Below, piece by piece: positions 21,302 through 31,702 of a stretch of 52,661 nt of DNA. Origin of the DNA: a virus; IMG/VR virus record IMGVR_UViG_3300017605_000425, positions 1 to 52,661 of that record; one strand, given 5' to 3'. Within the stretch, counting starts at the first letter, position 1; each line of letters starts with the position of its first letter. The position numbers and the translations under genes are program-made. The notes below the pieces were generated by a model that saw only the letters and a program-made list of their open reading frames with translations, was not told the origin of the DNA and made no database searches.

Positions 21302-23793
21302 GTAAAAACTCTCTTCCAATCCAACTCCAAGAAACAGTTGATCTACAACCTGTAGGTCTTTGGACTTACCCAAATCCTCTTTCTGCTGTTCCTAAAGGGG
21401 CTTTAACTGTGGCAGGAAATCTTGTTCTTGATCGTCCTCATGTGTTGGAACCACGAAGAGGGATTAATCCAATTGGGCCAGTCTTTACGGCCAATGTTAA
21501 TAAACTTTATAGTTTTCAAAATCAAGTTATTGCTTCTTATACCAATAAATTAGCCTATTATTCTTCAGATTTTTTAACCCGAACGGATTATTCTGGAACT
21601 TATGCTCCTCCAACTGGGGCTATAACCATTCATTCAACTCTGGCTAATAAAAATATCTACTTTACGACTTCAACAGGCATTAAGAAGTTGGATACGATAG
21701 CAGGAACTCCAATTTTTGCTGGTGCTCCCCCTGGACTAGATGGAAGTGGAACCACTACTGGTTCAGGTTGGTTTGTAGACCAAACTCAAGTTGCCTATCG
21801 AATTCTTTGGACTATTAAAGACGCCAACAATAATACAGATCGTGGAGCACCCTCTCAACGAATTGTTGTTTCAAATAATACTGGTGGTCCAACAAATGTT
21901 TCTTTAACTTTTACAATTCCGGTTGAAATTACAACAACTTGGAATTATGAAATTTATCGTAGTCCGATGTCAGCAAATTTAACAACTGAACCAAATGACG
22001 AGTGTGCTCTTGTATATACTGGTACTCCAACCTCAGGAGAAATCACCGCAAAAGTAATTACAGTCACGGATTCCATCGATGATTCTTTAAAAGGGGCTTT
22101 TATTTATACAGCCTCAAGTCAACAAGGTATTGCTCAGGCCAACTATCAACCTCCAATTGCCACTGACCTGACTACCTTTAAAGATTTTACCTTCTATGGC
22201 AATACTACTTCTCAACAACAATTTTTAGTAACATTAGTGGCAGTTGGTTCTCCAGCCCTGCAAGTAAATGATACAGTCACGATTGGTGGGGTGGTCTATA
22301 CAGCCAAATCATCTGAAACTATTGCTTCTGGATTCTTTCAACTATTTACTGGTGGGACTCCTTCTCAGAATATAACAAATACGGCTAATTCATTAGTTAG
22401 AGTTATTAATCGTTATACTAGTTCAACCGTCTATGCCTATTATCAATCTGGTTATTCTGAACTTCCAGGAAGAATTCAATTAACTGAACGCGGTATCGGA
22501 GGAAGCTCATTTAATGTGGCTTCTTCTCGAACAGGAGCCTTCGTTCCTAATATCGGTCTTACAACTGGAACATCATCGAATGTCAACTCTCCTAATAGAG
22601 TTTATATTTCTAAATTTCAACAACCTGAAGCTGTTCCTCTTCTTCAGTATTTGCCTGTAGGGGCGGCAGATAAAAGTATTTTAAGAATCATAGCTTTAAG
22701 AGACTATGTTTTGATTTTTAAACAGGATGGTGTTTTTCAAATTGTAGGAACAGATACCAACTCATTTCAAGTTGTATTAGTTGATGCGACTACGATTCTT
22801 CGTGGAATTGAAACTGCTGTAGCCCTGAATAATAAGGTTTTTCTTTTTTCACAGCAAACTGTGATTACAATGACTTATAATGAAGGAGCCATTCTTAAGT
22901 CCCAACCCATCAAACAAGATTTACTTATTCTTTCTTCTCCTCAATATACTAACTTTGATACTGCCTCATTTGGAATTGCTTATGAATCAGAAAATAAATA
23001 TATCCTGGGTACTGTTACTAATACTACTGATACCATTGCAACACAATATTTTGTTTACAATTATATAACCGATGCTTGGACTCAGTGGACTTTTCCCTTT
23101 AATATGAAGACGGGATTTGTTAATCCACTGGATAATAAACTTTATTTTGGCTCTGGAGATTCTAGTTCACGCTATCTTTATCAAGAGCGTAAAAATTTTG
23201 CCGTTACTGACTATGCTGATAATTCCTATGCAGTAACTATTACAGGTTCTTCAGGGAAGACAGTTAATTTAACTAGTACAACCAATGTCCAAGAAGGCTT
23301 TACATTGAGTGAGTCGGATACCATTGCCATCGTTACAGATGTGGTAGATGCAACTACAATTACAGTAGATCGAGTGGCTACATGGTCCAATGGAGGGGCT
23401 TTAGTCTATACTCCAATTCCACTGAACATTGAGTTTGTACCTGAATCTTGTGGAAATCCTGGAATGGTGAAGCAATTTAAAGAACTCCAGGCCGTCTTTT
23501 CCCAGGCTGAATTTGTTTCAGTTGAAATAGGTTGTTTAACTGATTTTACTGAACAAAATACGTCCTTTACCCTAATGCCTAGATATACTGGATTTGGTAA
23601 TCAGCCTTGGGGTGATTCACCCTTTGGAAGTGGTAGTTTACAATTACCCAAGATTATCCGAGGATTAGTTCCAATTTCTCAAAGACGAGGACATTGGTTA
23701 ATTATTACTTTGAGTGAAGATGTGGCATTGACTCATTTTGCCCTCGATGGATTTGCAATTTTCTACCAAGAAATGTCTCAACGCTTTCACTAA
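21298..23793 (+). CDS. Tail nozzle / DNA stabilisation protein (putative)
   Basis: 831 residues from the GTG at 21298, preferred because GGGGA lies five bases upstream and it overlaps the previous stop by GTGA. The in-frame ATG at 21286 has no ribosome site. All-beta protein with LVLDRPHVLEPRRGINPIGP, then propeller-like blades (VYISKFQQPEAVPLLQYLPV; YVLIFKQDGVFQIVGTD). This fits P22 gp10-like and T7 gp12-like nozzle proteins. The insert at about residues 330-430 repeats the module of the gene at 17969-18514. Confidence 0.7.
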   Translation: MSKNSLPIQLQETVDLQPVGLWTYPNPLSAVPKGALTVAGNLVLDRPHVLEPRRGINPIGPVFTANVNKLYSFQNQVIASYTNKLAYYSSDFLTRTDYSGTYAPPTGAITIHSTLANKNIYFTTSTGIKKLDTIAGTPIFAGAPPGLDGSGTTTGSGWFVDQTQVAYRILWTIKDANNNTDRGAPSQRIVVSNNTGGPTNVSLTFTIPVEITTTWNYEIYRSPMSANLTTEPNDECALVYTGTPTSGEITAKVITVTDSIDDSLKGAFIYTASSQQGIAQANYQPPIATDLTTFKDFTFYGNTTSQQQFLVTLVAVGSPALQVNDTVTIGGVVYTAKSSETIASGFFQLFTGGTPSQNITNTANSLVRVINRYTSSTVYAYYQSGYSELPGRIQLTERGIGGSSFNVASSRTGAFVPNIGLTTGTSSNVNSPNRVYISKFQQPEAVPLLQYLPVGAADKSILRIIALRDYVLIFKQDGVFQIVGTDTNSFQVVLVDATTILRGIETAVALNNKVFLFSQQTVITMTYNEGAILKSQPIKQDLLILSSPQYTNFDTASFGIAYESENKYILGTVTNTTDTIATQYFVYNYITDAWTQWTFPFNMKTGFVNPLDNKLYFGSGDSSSRYLYQERKNFAVTDYADNSYAVTITGSSGKTVNLTSTTNVQEGFTLSESDTIAIVTDVVDATTITVDRVATWSNGGALVYTPIPLNIEFVPESCGNPGMVKQFKELQAVFSQAEFVSVEIGCLTDFTEQNTSFTLMPRYTGFGNQPWGDSPFGSGSLQLPKIIRGLVPISQRRGHWLIITLSEDVALTHFALDGFAIFYQEMSQRFH

Positions 23794-23806
23794 TATTTAA
23801 CTCACT

Positions 23807-24199
23807 ATGAAGCTCCCACAGACTCCCTCTTTAAACAGACAAGATTTTCAAGAAGCCCCACAATGGGTAAGTAAGCTTATTTACCCTTTGAATCAGTTTA
23901 TGACAGCCGTTAATCAAGTATTAACCAGTCAAATAACTCTTCAAGATAATGTTTCATGTGTAGTCAAACAATTTTCAATTGTTGGTGGAGCTTTGGATAC
24001 TGATAATACCTTCTCCTTCCCTGTTGCATTAGGCAGACAGATCGTTGAGCTAAATGCTTATTGTACAAATGCTGATGGGAGCTATACTCCGGTTTACCCC
24101 CAAGTCTCATGGAATTTCATAAATAATCAAGTTGTTATTAATGGAATTAAAGGCCTTACATCGACTAAAAAATATAACTTTGTAGTCACTGTGAAATAA
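23807..24199 (+). CDS. Tail or fibre-attachment protein (130 aa)
   Basis: Begins MKLPQTPSLNRQDFQEAPQW then VSKLIYPLNQFMTAVNQVLT, a helical N-terminus seen in short phage tail-assembly proteins, followed by a beta domain. Directly after the nozzle gene. Role inferred from position only. Confidence 0.55.
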   Translation: MKLPQTPSLNRQDFQEAPQWVSKLIYPLNQFMTAVNQVLTSQITLQDNVSCVVKQFSIVGGALDTDNTFSFPVALGRQIVELNAYCTNADGSYTPVYPQVSWNFINNQVVINGIKGLTSTKKYNFVVTVK

Positions 24200-24210
24200 A
24201 ACGAACTAAA

Positions 24211-25821
24211 ATGTATATAGAAAATCCAGACGAAGAACAGAATAAAAATCAATCATCTAGTTCTCCTGCCATTGGAGCTGGAGGTGGTGGTGCAGCCAGT
24301 CCTACAACTACTGCAACCACTCCTGCTACTGGTAATCCTTCTACCATTCAGCCTGTTCAAACTAATCAACCTAACCAATCATTTGCTACGATTCAAGATT
24401 ACCTTGGGGCCAATAAACCTCAAGGAGAGACTCTTGGTAATCAATTTGTAGGTACAGTAGGTCAAGGACTTAATACTGCAAAATCAGCCATTGATACATC
24501 GGCTCAGAATGCCCAAAATCAGATTACTTCTGGTACTGTGAAGCAAAATACGGATTTAACTAATGAAGCCCTTAAAACGCCTACAGCCGTCACTGGGGAT
24601 GCTGGAAAACTGGCCGAATTTCAAAAAGAGTATAATGCGCAATATTCTGGTCCCTCTTCTTTAGAGTCTTCGGATCAATATGAGAATGCATCGAAGGCGG
24701 CTAATGAAGCCTCTCAAACAGGAGAAGAACTAAAAACTACGGGTGGTCGCGAGCAAATTCTTCAAGATAAGTTTGGAGTTTATGGTCAAGGGAATAAAGG
24801 ACTTGATCAAGGGCTGTTACAAAATTCATCTGCTTATTCAAATGTTGCTCCTCTTCAGCAAGGATTTCAATCAGTTCAGGATTATCTCAAAGCTGCTTCC
24901 GGCTCTACAGCCGATGCAGCTAAACAGGCCCGTGAAACGACAGAGGCAACGAAGGCCAATACCCAAAAAGCTTTTGCAGGAAATCTTTCATCTTTTCAAG
25001 ATAAACTAAATTCTGAAGTCTCGGTGGCTCAACAAGCAGCTCAGACGGCTGGAAGTAAGATTCAAACGGATATTAAATCTGGCAATCTGGATGCTCTTTC
25101 AGAAGATTTACAAAAGGCTGGAGTTTCACCTGAAAATTTAACTACAATTTCTCAGTATCTTCAAACACTGAGTAAAGACTATGGGCAAAATCCTGAGATT
25201 TCTAATTACTTTACACAAAATCCAATAACGGCTGCCAACGTGGCCTCTCCAGAAGAATATGCCAATGCTCAGGCCTATAAACAATTGACTGGAACTGATT
25301 ACAGTGGAGTACTTAATCCAGCCGATGCAGCTAAGGCTGGAACTGCGAATCCTAATGCCAGTGTTAATCCTCAAGAATTAACATCATATTTAAAACAATC
25401 TGTAGATACTCAAGATAAATCTTTAGTCAACACAAATCCGACATTAGATTGGAATGCTATTAATGCAGGAAAAGTATCTTCAGATGAAGCTGTTCATTCT
25501 ATCCAAAAGATTATTGATGCAGGTAAACGGCAAGGGATTGATCCAGCAAATAATCCAGCCCTTCAATCAATGGAATCAAATGCTTTTCAAGCCGTCCAAG
25601 CCGTGGTTCAAGGAAGAGGGGATTTAACCAGTAAACCTTTCCAAACCTATATGAATGTTGCTAAGGCTTCCTTAAAAGCAAAAGGACAATCTGAAGAGCA
25701 AGCTCATGCCTTGATGGATTCATGGATTCAAGCTTTACAACAAAAGATGAATGAGCATCATAAGACTAATCGTGGGCTTGATCCGGCTATTCCAGTTGCA
25801 GCTTCGACTCTCGGCATATAA
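24211..25821 (+). CDS. Large helical internal virion protein (536 aa)
   Basis: Gly/Ala/Thr/Gln-rich N-terminus (GAGGGGAASPTTTATTPATG), then long coiled-coil-like helices with many Ala and Gln. First of four long helical proteins after the tail genes. In podoviruses this location holds pilot (ejection) proteins that leave the virion with the DNA. No enzymatic motif seen. Start lacks a strong ribosome site (ACTAAAATG). Confidence 0.6.
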   Translation: MYIENPDEEQNKNQSSSSPAIGAGGGGAASPTTTATTPATGNPSTIQPVQTNQPNQSFATIQDYLGANKPQGETLGNQFVGTVGQGLNTAKSAIDTSAQNAQNQITSGTVKQNTDLTNEALKTPTAVTGDAGKLAEFQKEYNAQYSGPSSLESSDQYENASKAANEASQTGEELKTTGGREQILQDKFGVYGQGNKGLDQGLLQNSSAYSNVAPLQQGFQSVQDYLKAASGSTADAAKQARETTEATKANTQKAFAGNLSSFQDKLNSEVSVAQQAAQTAGSKIQTDIKSGNLDALSEDLQKAGVSPENLTTISQYLQTLSKDYGQNPEISNYFTQNPITAANVASPEEYANAQAYKQLTGTDYSGVLNPADAAKAGTANPNASVNPQELTSYLKQSVDTQDKSLVNTNPTLDWNAINAGKVSSDEAVHSIQKIIDAGKRQGIDPANNPALQSMESNAFQAVQAVVQGRGDLTSKPFQTYMNVAKASLKAKGQSEEQAHALMDSWIQALQQKMNEHHKTNRGLDPAIPVAASTLGI

Positions 25822-25844
25822 ATTTAATTTAAGAGGTAATTACG

Positions 25845-27557
25845 ATGGGAATGTTTTCAAGTCTCTTTGGCAGTTCAGGTTCAGATAAAGCCGACAAAAT
25901 GAGGCAATCTGCACTTGACGCTTTTAATTCTATTAAAACTCCAGCTCTTGCAGATTTACAAGTTCAATTGGATAAAGAAGTTAGTGCTGGAACATTGACT
26001 CCAGCTCAGGCTGAAGCCCAACTTTTACAATCTAATGCCTTCAATGATATTGCAACTGATCCTTCTTTGACTGGTGCGGCTAAACAAGCCCTCGTTCAAT
26101 TACAACAAATTGGGACACAGGGTGGGATGACTGCCATCGATAAGGCCCAATTACAGGACATTACTAATCAAACTAACCAACAGGCCAAGAGTCGTAATGC
26201 CTCAGTCCTCCAAAATGCACAAGAACGTGGAGTAGGTGGATCAGGTCTGGAAATGGCAAACACTCTCATGAGTGAGCAAGCTGCGGCTGATAGGGCATCA
26301 CAGGCTGGTACAGATGTGGCTGCCAATGCACAACAACGCGCTCTACAAGCAATTCAAGCTGCTGGTGGACTTGGACAATCTCTTGAAGGACAGGAATTTG
26401 GAGAGAAGGCTACAAAAGCCAATGCCCAGAATGCTATTGACCTTTTTAATGCCCAGACGGGCAATGAAACTAATCGTTATAATACAGGTACGGCTAATCA
26501 AGCCCAAGCAGCCAATCTTGAAAATGCCCAGAATATTTCTAATGCAAATACGGGTATTGCGAATACCAATAAAACCTATAATGCTGCTCAAAATCAGACA
26601 GTCTTTAATGACGCATTACAAAAAGCTCAAGGAATTGCTGGACAATATGATCAATGGGCGAAGTCGGCTGAAGACCAAAAGAAAGCCGAACAAGGGGCTG
26701 ATTTAGCTTTAACTGGTGGACTTATACAAGGTGGAGCAACGGCTGGTAGTTACATGATGGGTGGTCCTGCTGCTGGAGCTGTGACTTCTGGAGCCACGAA
26801 AAAAATAGGTCCACAATTTCCGGGACAGGGTGTTGGATATTCAGAAGGTGGAGAAGTAACACCTGAAGAGAATAAAGCCATGTCTCCTGACCATGCTGAA
26901 CCAGAAAATCGGTATTCTCATGAATGCTTTGGTCAATTCTGTTCACATCCTGAACATAGTTTAGATATTGCTCCTCCTTTGAATGAGAATAAAGGACTTT
27001 CAAGGGAAGAAGCTGAACCTGAGAATAAATCATTGGAAGATGCCTATAATGACTTTGTAAAACAGTTTGCCTACGGTGGATCTGTTAAGATGGCCAATGG
27101 TGGAATGGTAACAATTAAACCCGGCAAGGCTCCTTTAGGGTATGATGAAGGTGGAGTTGTCTCTTCAACTGAGCCTGTACATCCTCCTATACCTGAAGTT
27201 AAGAAAGAAGAACCAAAGGATGATAGAAGTTGGGCTGAAAAGTTGGGAGAATTACTTGGTAGTCATGCAACCAAGGCCAACGAATATGCCGACTTAGATA
27301 AAGCCAATGGTGGCATGATTAATGCCCCTATCCATGACTTTAGAGCAGGTGGACAAGTTCCTGGAACTCCTGAAGTTTCTGGAGACAGTCCTAAAAATGA
27401 TGTTGTTTCGGCTAAATTAAGTCCTGGTGAAATCGTTCTGCCTCGAACTGTGGTGCAACATCCTCAAGAAGTTCCTAAATTTGTGGATAAAACATTGGCT
27501 AAAGAAGATCCTATGACTGTGGCACTTCGTCGTCTTCGACAACCTAAAGGAGTCTAA
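25845..27557 (+). CDS. Internal virion protein with PGEIVLPRTV motif (570 aa)
   Basis: Ala/Gln/Asn-rich helical N-terminal 280 residues, then a membrane-like Gly/Ala patch (TGGLIQGGATAGSYMMGGPA). The C-terminal half has GG-x-V units (YSEGGEVTP, FAYGGSVKMANGGMVT, GYDEGGVVS, FRAGGQV), a duplicated ENK...AEPEN segment, and AKLSPGEIVLPRTVVQHP. The last motif is widespread at the C-terminus of phage virion proteins. Probably an ejection protein. AAGAGG precedes the ATG. Confidence 0.65.
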   Translation: MGMFSSLFGSSGSDKADKMRQSALDAFNSIKTPALADLQVQLDKEVSAGTLTPAQAEAQLLQSNAFNDIATDPSLTGAAKQALVQLQQIGTQGGMTAIDKAQLQDITNQTNQQAKSRNASVLQNAQERGVGGSGLEMANTLMSEQAAADRASQAGTDVAANAQQRALQAIQAAGGLGQSLEGQEFGEKATKANAQNAIDLFNAQTGNETNRYNTGTANQAQAANLENAQNISNANTGIANTNKTYNAAQNQTVFNDALQKAQGIAGQYDQWAKSAEDQKKAEQGADLALTGGLIQGGATAGSYMMGGPAAGAVTSGATKKIGPQFPGQGVGYSEGGEVTPEENKAMSPDHAEPENRYSHECFGQFCSHPEHSLDIAPPLNENKGLSREEAEPENKSLEDAYNDFVKQFAYGGSVKMANGGMVTIKPGKAPLGYDEGGVVSSTEPVHPPIPEVKKEEPKDDRSWAEKLGELLGSHATKANEYADLDKANGGMINAPIHDFRAGGQVPGTPEVSGDSPKNDVVSAKLSPGEIVLPRTVVQHPQEVPKFVDKTLAKEDPMTVALRRLRQPKGV

Positions 27558-27558
27558 T

Positions 27559-29208
27559 GTGGCTGATATTCTAACTGCTCTTAAAACACTCTTAAAAGGA
27601 GCCAATCCTGATGCTACGGATGAGGATATTAATTATCAATTAAAGAATTACTCTCAAGATCCGAATCTTAAAGAGGCAATGAAAGATTTAGTCCCTCCAG
27701 AGACACAACCAGAAGCCCCCTCTTCTGACACGTCTAAACCGTCAGATACCTCTGAACCGTCTGAACCTATCTCAGGAGATTCTGGTCTTTTAGATTTTAA
27801 ACTGCCTTCTGCAAATTCCACTCCTTCGTCTTTTGATATGAAGGAATCATCTTCTCCAGTCACAATGAATGGCGCAATGCCTTCAATGCCTACAGGAGAT
27901 ATCTCTAAAGTTAACCCGAATTTACCTGATGCAACTCCCATAACTTCTGTTCCTTCTGGAACTCCAGCTATTCCGGCTACTCCTGTATCGTCTATAGCTC
28001 CTTCAGAAGCGGCTAAATCTAAAACTGCCCCTTTAGTCTCTAAAACTCCTGTGAATCCAATGGAGGCTTTATTAGCCAACAGCACATCTGATGATGAACG
28101 TCGGAAGCAAATGCTGGATGAAGAAGCAAAGAAACGTAAATTAGGTATTCTTCCTATTTTGGCTGGAGGAGCTGGTGATGCAATTAGTCGTGCTGGTACT
28201 GCCTTCGGTGCTCAAGCAGGTACTCCTGTCACTGGTGAGATTGTTAAGGGGCTGGAAAAAGGTTCTGAAGATCGTAAGAAAGCTTTTGAAGATAAGATGA
28301 AGAATGATCCACAATCTGATATCTCTAAAGCCTATAGACAAATGGTTCTTCAAATTGCTCCAGACTTGGCTAAAAATGCTAATTTTACTCAAATGTCGGC
28401 TATGGCCATCGGGGATAAACTCCCATTAATTGATACCATGATGAAGTCACAGGCCATGAAAGATAACAAGGCTATGCAAATGGAAGCCCTTAAAATCAGT
28501 CGTCAAAATTCTGCTGATTCTAAAGCCTTAGCCCTATCAGAAAAAGAAGATCAATTTAATCAAAGACGTTGGGAACGCTTTGCTGCTGCTGTTAATCCCA
28601 TCAATGCTGGTTCTCGTAAAGCTTTAGGTGTTGCAGCCGTTAATAACATGAGAGCTGATCGATTGTTAGCCACGGCCTCTAATAAAGTATTAACATCACA
28701 AGATTATTCTTCTTTGGTATCAGACCTCCAAGGTATTTATAAAGGCGGAGTGCCTGACCAAGAAATGATGAAGCATGGAGACTATAGAAGTATTCAAAGG
28801 GCTGCTGGACAACTATTGGGACAAATTATGGGTAAACCCGAAGCCATCAATACTCCTGAAATTCGTGATCATTTAGTTATGTTGACTAGAGAACTTAAAG
28901 ATGTTGATAATAAAGCCATCAATGATAATCTTGGCTTTAATCGAGTCATATTTGATGAATTGGAAAAGAATGATCCAGCTAAATTTCAACGTGCAATGTC
29001 GGCCTTGAGTGAAATGACAACTGCTGCTCATGATATGGCTCCTGGGGCTAAAGAGCCTCTTGGAACCCCCTCACCTACTCCTACAACCTCTGTCAGTCCT
29101 GCAGGTCCTAAACAACTAACTTCTGAAGATCAAGAAGCCATCGATTGGGCGAATGCCAATCCTTCTGATCCTAGAGCTGCCAAAATTCTTGCCCTCCATA
29201 AGGTATAA
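27559..29208 (+). CDS. Internal virion protein (549 aa), GTG start
   Basis: GTG at 27559, one base after the previous stop, with GGAG six bases upstream. Residues 45-180 are Pro/Ser/Thr-rich and probably disordered. A small Gly-rich hydrophobic patch (LPILAGGAGDAISRAGTAFG) is followed by a helical domain. Part of the ejection-type block by position and composition; no enzyme motif. Confidence 0.6.
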   Translation: MADILTALKTLLKGANPDATDEDINYQLKNYSQDPNLKEAMKDLVPPETQPEAPSSDTSKPSDTSEPSEPISGDSGLLDFKLPSANSTPSSFDMKESSSPVTMNGAMPSMPTGDISKVNPNLPDATPITSVPSGTPAIPATPVSSIAPSEAAKSKTAPLVSKTPVNPMEALLANSTSDDERRKQMLDEEAKKRKLGILPILAGGAGDAISRAGTAFGAQAGTPVTGEIVKGLEKGSEDRKKAFEDKMKNDPQSDISKAYRQMVLQIAPDLAKNANFTQMSAMAIGDKLPLIDTMMKSQAMKDNKAMQMEALKISRQNSADSKALALSEKEDQFNQRRWERFAAAVNPINAGSRKALGVAAVNNMRADRLLATASNKVLTSQDYSSLVSDLQGIYKGGVPDQEMMKHGDYRSIQRAAGQLLGQIMGKPEAINTPEIRDHLVMLTRELKDVDNKAINDNLGFNRVIFDELEKNDPAKFQRAMSALSEMTTAAHDMAPGAKEPLGTPSPTPTTSVSPAGPKQLTSEDQEAIDWANANPSDPRAAKILALHKV

Positions 29209-29210
29209 CT

Positions 29211-30836
29211 ATGGCCTTTAATCCAGATGCTTATTTAGCTAAGGCATCAAATCCCTCTTCATTTGATCCCGATGCTTACCTAGCAAGTCAGGCCTCACAA
29301 ACTCCCCAAGAAGACCTTGGAATGCTTAAATCAGGGGCTATGGGCCTTATGAGTGGCCTTCCTGGGGCTGAAACAGCTATTGCCGGAGTTAAGTCTGCTT
29401 TAGGCCCTGAAACCTATGATGTTGAACACCAAAAACTAGAAGATCTTAAAGATAAAGCTTGGGAACAACATCCTGTAGCCTATGGTACTGGAAAGACGGC
29501 TGGAATGGTTGGAACAGGCGTTGTAGCTCCGGAAGGGTTGGCTGGAATGGCCCTGACGGGTGCTGGCTATGGAATAGACGCAGCCAAGAAGGTTACAGAC
29601 ATTCCTAAAGAAGCCCTAATCGGTGGTGGGACTGGAGCAGTATTTGGGACAGCCGTTAATAAAGTTTTAGAACCTTTACTTGGGACAGCTGCTTCTAGTT
29701 TAGAATCCAGTGCTAAAGGTGGATTGGCTGCCCTGGGAAAGAAAACCTCTCTCTCTGATATTGAGAAGTATTTACAAAATCCTGATATTGTTAATTCTGC
29801 TATGTCTAAAGAGCAGATTGCTACTAAACTAGCCAACCTAACTAACGATATTGGAAGAGCTTCTGGACATCTAAGTGAAGCTGCGCGAAATGAATTAAGT
29901 TCTACAACCTCTCCTCTTCTTTCCTATCCTAAAGGAGCTGAAAATCTTTCTGATAATCTTAAACAACTATTTCAAGATGAAGCCAGTAAGTATTTAACCA
30001 ATGGTGTTCCTGCCACAGCAGCAGATGAAATTGCCATCAAAACACTTGAAGGGCAATATGGACGATTAGCTGAGATTGCAAAAGCTAATAATGGACAAAT
30101 TCCTGAAGATGTTCTTCGTGGAGTCATTGATAGAATTCAAGCCTCTACAAAAGCCAGTGTTTATGGCAATCCTGAAGCTGGTGCTGCTCAAGGAGCTTTA
30201 AAAGATGTTGGTGGGAAGTTAAACTCAGTCCTCAGAGAAACTAATCCAACCTATGCAGAAAAGATGGCTCCTTCGGCTGAAGCTGCTGACCTATCATCTA
30301 AACTACAAGATTTATTTGGAATTGAAAAGGGCATACCGACGGATAAAACTTTTGGGAAGGTTGGAAATCTTCTTAAAGAAGGCAAACCAGAAGAAATGAC
30401 CTTGGCCCAAAAATTAAAAGATTTAACTGGTATTGATATCTTGACCGAACTTCAAAATGCCCAAACTAAGGAAAATTTTGGTGCCGAGGGTCCAGGAGGA
30501 GCATTAAAGCTTCTGATGACAGGGTTGGGATTTGGTGCAGGACATATGACAGGAATTCCTGGTGGTGGTATCGGTGGAGCTGCTATAGGGCGTTATACGG
30601 CTGAAAGTATTGATGGTGGACATTTGGCTGGACGAATTCTTGATGGATATTTGAATATGAAAAACTTTTCTGCTGACGCAGGAATTACAAAGGCCCTTCA
30701 AACTTATGGGCCAATGCTTATTAATGCTGCTAAGCAAGGTGGTAATAATCTGGCTGCTACACACTTTGTGTTGGCAACATCACATCCTGAATATCAAAAG
30801 GTCATGGATCATTTTCAAGGTCAGGTAGCAGAATAG
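29211..30836 (+). CDS. Internal virion protein with FxPDAYLA repeats (541 aa)
   Basis: Two N-terminal copies of an F-(N/D)-PDAYLA motif (residues about 3-10 and 18-25), a short linear motif common in phage ejection-type proteins. Gly/Ala-rich membrane-like stretches follow (GMALTGAGYGIDAAKK; GGGTGAVFGTAVN; GGGIGGAAIG), then helical domains. Such amphipathic patches suit proteins that form a channel across the host envelope. Starts two bases after the previous stop. Confidence 0.65.
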   Translation: MAFNPDAYLAKASNPSSFDPDAYLASQASQTPQEDLGMLKSGAMGLMSGLPGAETAIAGVKSALGPETYDVEHQKLEDLKDKAWEQHPVAYGTGKTAGMVGTGVVAPEGLAGMALTGAGYGIDAAKKVTDIPKEALIGGGTGAVFGTAVNKVLEPLLGTAASSLESSAKGGLAALGKKTSLSDIEKYLQNPDIVNSAMSKEQIATKLANLTNDIGRASGHLSEAARNELSSTTSPLLSYPKGAENLSDNLKQLFQDEASKYLTNGVPATAADEIAIKTLEGQYGRLAEIAKANNGQIPEDVLRGVIDRIQASTKASVYGNPEAGAAQGALKDVGGKLNSVLRETNPTYAEKMAPSAEAADLSSKLQDLFGIEKGIPTDKTFGKVGNLLKEGKPEEMTLAQKLKDLTGIDILTELQNAQTKENFGAEGPGGALKLLMTGLGFGAGHMTGIPGGGIGGAAIGRYTAESIDGGHLAGRILDGYLNMKNFSADAGITKALQTYGPMLINAAKQGGNNLAATHFVLATSHPEYQKVMDHFQGQVAE

Positions 30837-30844
30837 GTAGCATT

Positions 30845-31093
30845 ATGCTTGCAAATCCATCTGGAGCAACATTTACTGCTTATAATGGGTTTATTGTAGA
30901 TGCTTTCACTGTTACATCAAAAGAATTCTTAATCTCTGATTCAATGGCCCTTGGAACAGAGATTGTTAGTTGGAATGGGTTGGTGCAAAGTTCTTCTACT
31001 TATAAGATTCAAAATGGTAAAGTAATCTTTAATTTTGATACTCCTCTTACAATTGGGGATGAAATTGGAATTAAATACTTTCTTGGAGATTAG
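30845..31093 (+). CDS. Small beta-rich fibre-associated protein (82 aa)
   Basis: Contains FIVDAFTVTSKEFLISDSMA then NGKVIFNFDTPLTIGDEIGI-KYF, a short beta sandwich of the kind found on phage fibres. Two bases separate it from the next gene. Role inferred. Confidence 0.5.
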   Translation: MLANPSGATFTAYNGFIVDAFTVTSKEFLISDSMALGTEIVSWNGLVQSSSTYKIQNGKVIFNFDTPLTIGDEIGIKYFLGD

Positions 31094-31095
31094 AT

Positions 31096-31464
31096 ATGTC
31101 AACACAAATACGAGCTTCTACACAAATTAATTGGGATGCAGACATTAGCATTGGGCATAAGCTCACTAATGTTACTGACCCAACTAACCCACAAGATGTA
31201 GCAACAAAGGCGTATGTTGATTCAACTGGTGGTGGAACCCTTACTCCCTCAAATTTTGTTTTTAATGAAGTTCCAAGTGGAACAGTAGATGGAGTGAATG
31301 TAACTTTTACTCTAGCAAATACTCCAACTGTAGGAACTGTCCAACTGTATTTAAACGGATTACGCCAAAAAGTAACAGTTGATTACACAATTACTACTGA
31401 TACGATTACTATGACTACGGCCCCTTTAACCAATGATCTGTTAATTACAGATTACATGAAGTAA
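31096..31464 (+). CDS. Fibre-domain protein (122 aa)
   Basis: N-terminal IGHKLTNVTDPTNPQDVATK-AYVD is a common coiled-coil-like linker of phage fibres. C-terminal VPSGTVDGVNVTFTLANTP then QLYLNGLRQKVTVDYTI is a small beta module. Probably a fibre tip or adaptor. Confidence 0.65.
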   Translation: MSTQIRASTQINWDADISIGHKLTNVTDPTNPQDVATKAYVDSTGGGTLTPSNFVFNEVPSGTVDGVNVTFTLANTPTVGTVQLYLNGLRQKVTVDYTITTDTITMTTAPLTNDLLITDYMK

Positions 31465-31473
31465 AGTAACTAA

Positions 31474-31686
31474 ATGGCGACTAGAATAACAGGAAGACAA
31501 TTAATTATTGATGAGGTGGTTGTAGATCCTGTATCGCCACTACTAAATCAAATGTGGGTACTTAAAACTAGTTATATAGGACAACCCATAGGTCTTCTTC
31601 TTTCTTTGACACAGGCTTCTTTAATGACATACCAACTTTCTTATAAAACCACGGAAGGAACAATTATAAGACAGAGTTTAGGATAA
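31474..31686 (+). CDS. Small structural protein (70 aa)
   Basis: MATRITGRQLIIDEVVVDPV then SPLLNQMWVLKTSYIG. Resembles short phage fibre modules, no family recognised. Lies between two fibre-domain genes. Confidence 0.5.
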   Translation: MATRITGRQLIIDEVVVDPVSPLLNQMWVLKTSYIGQPIGLLLSLTQASLMTYQLSYKTTEGTIIRQSLG

Positions 31687-31702
31687 GGCTTAGGATAAAT
31701 TT

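Noticed and set aside
27654-28085. Minus-strand 143-codon frame in the late arm
   Set aside because: It is opposite a Pro/Ser-rich region of an in-operon gene and has no initiation signals; low-complexity shadow.
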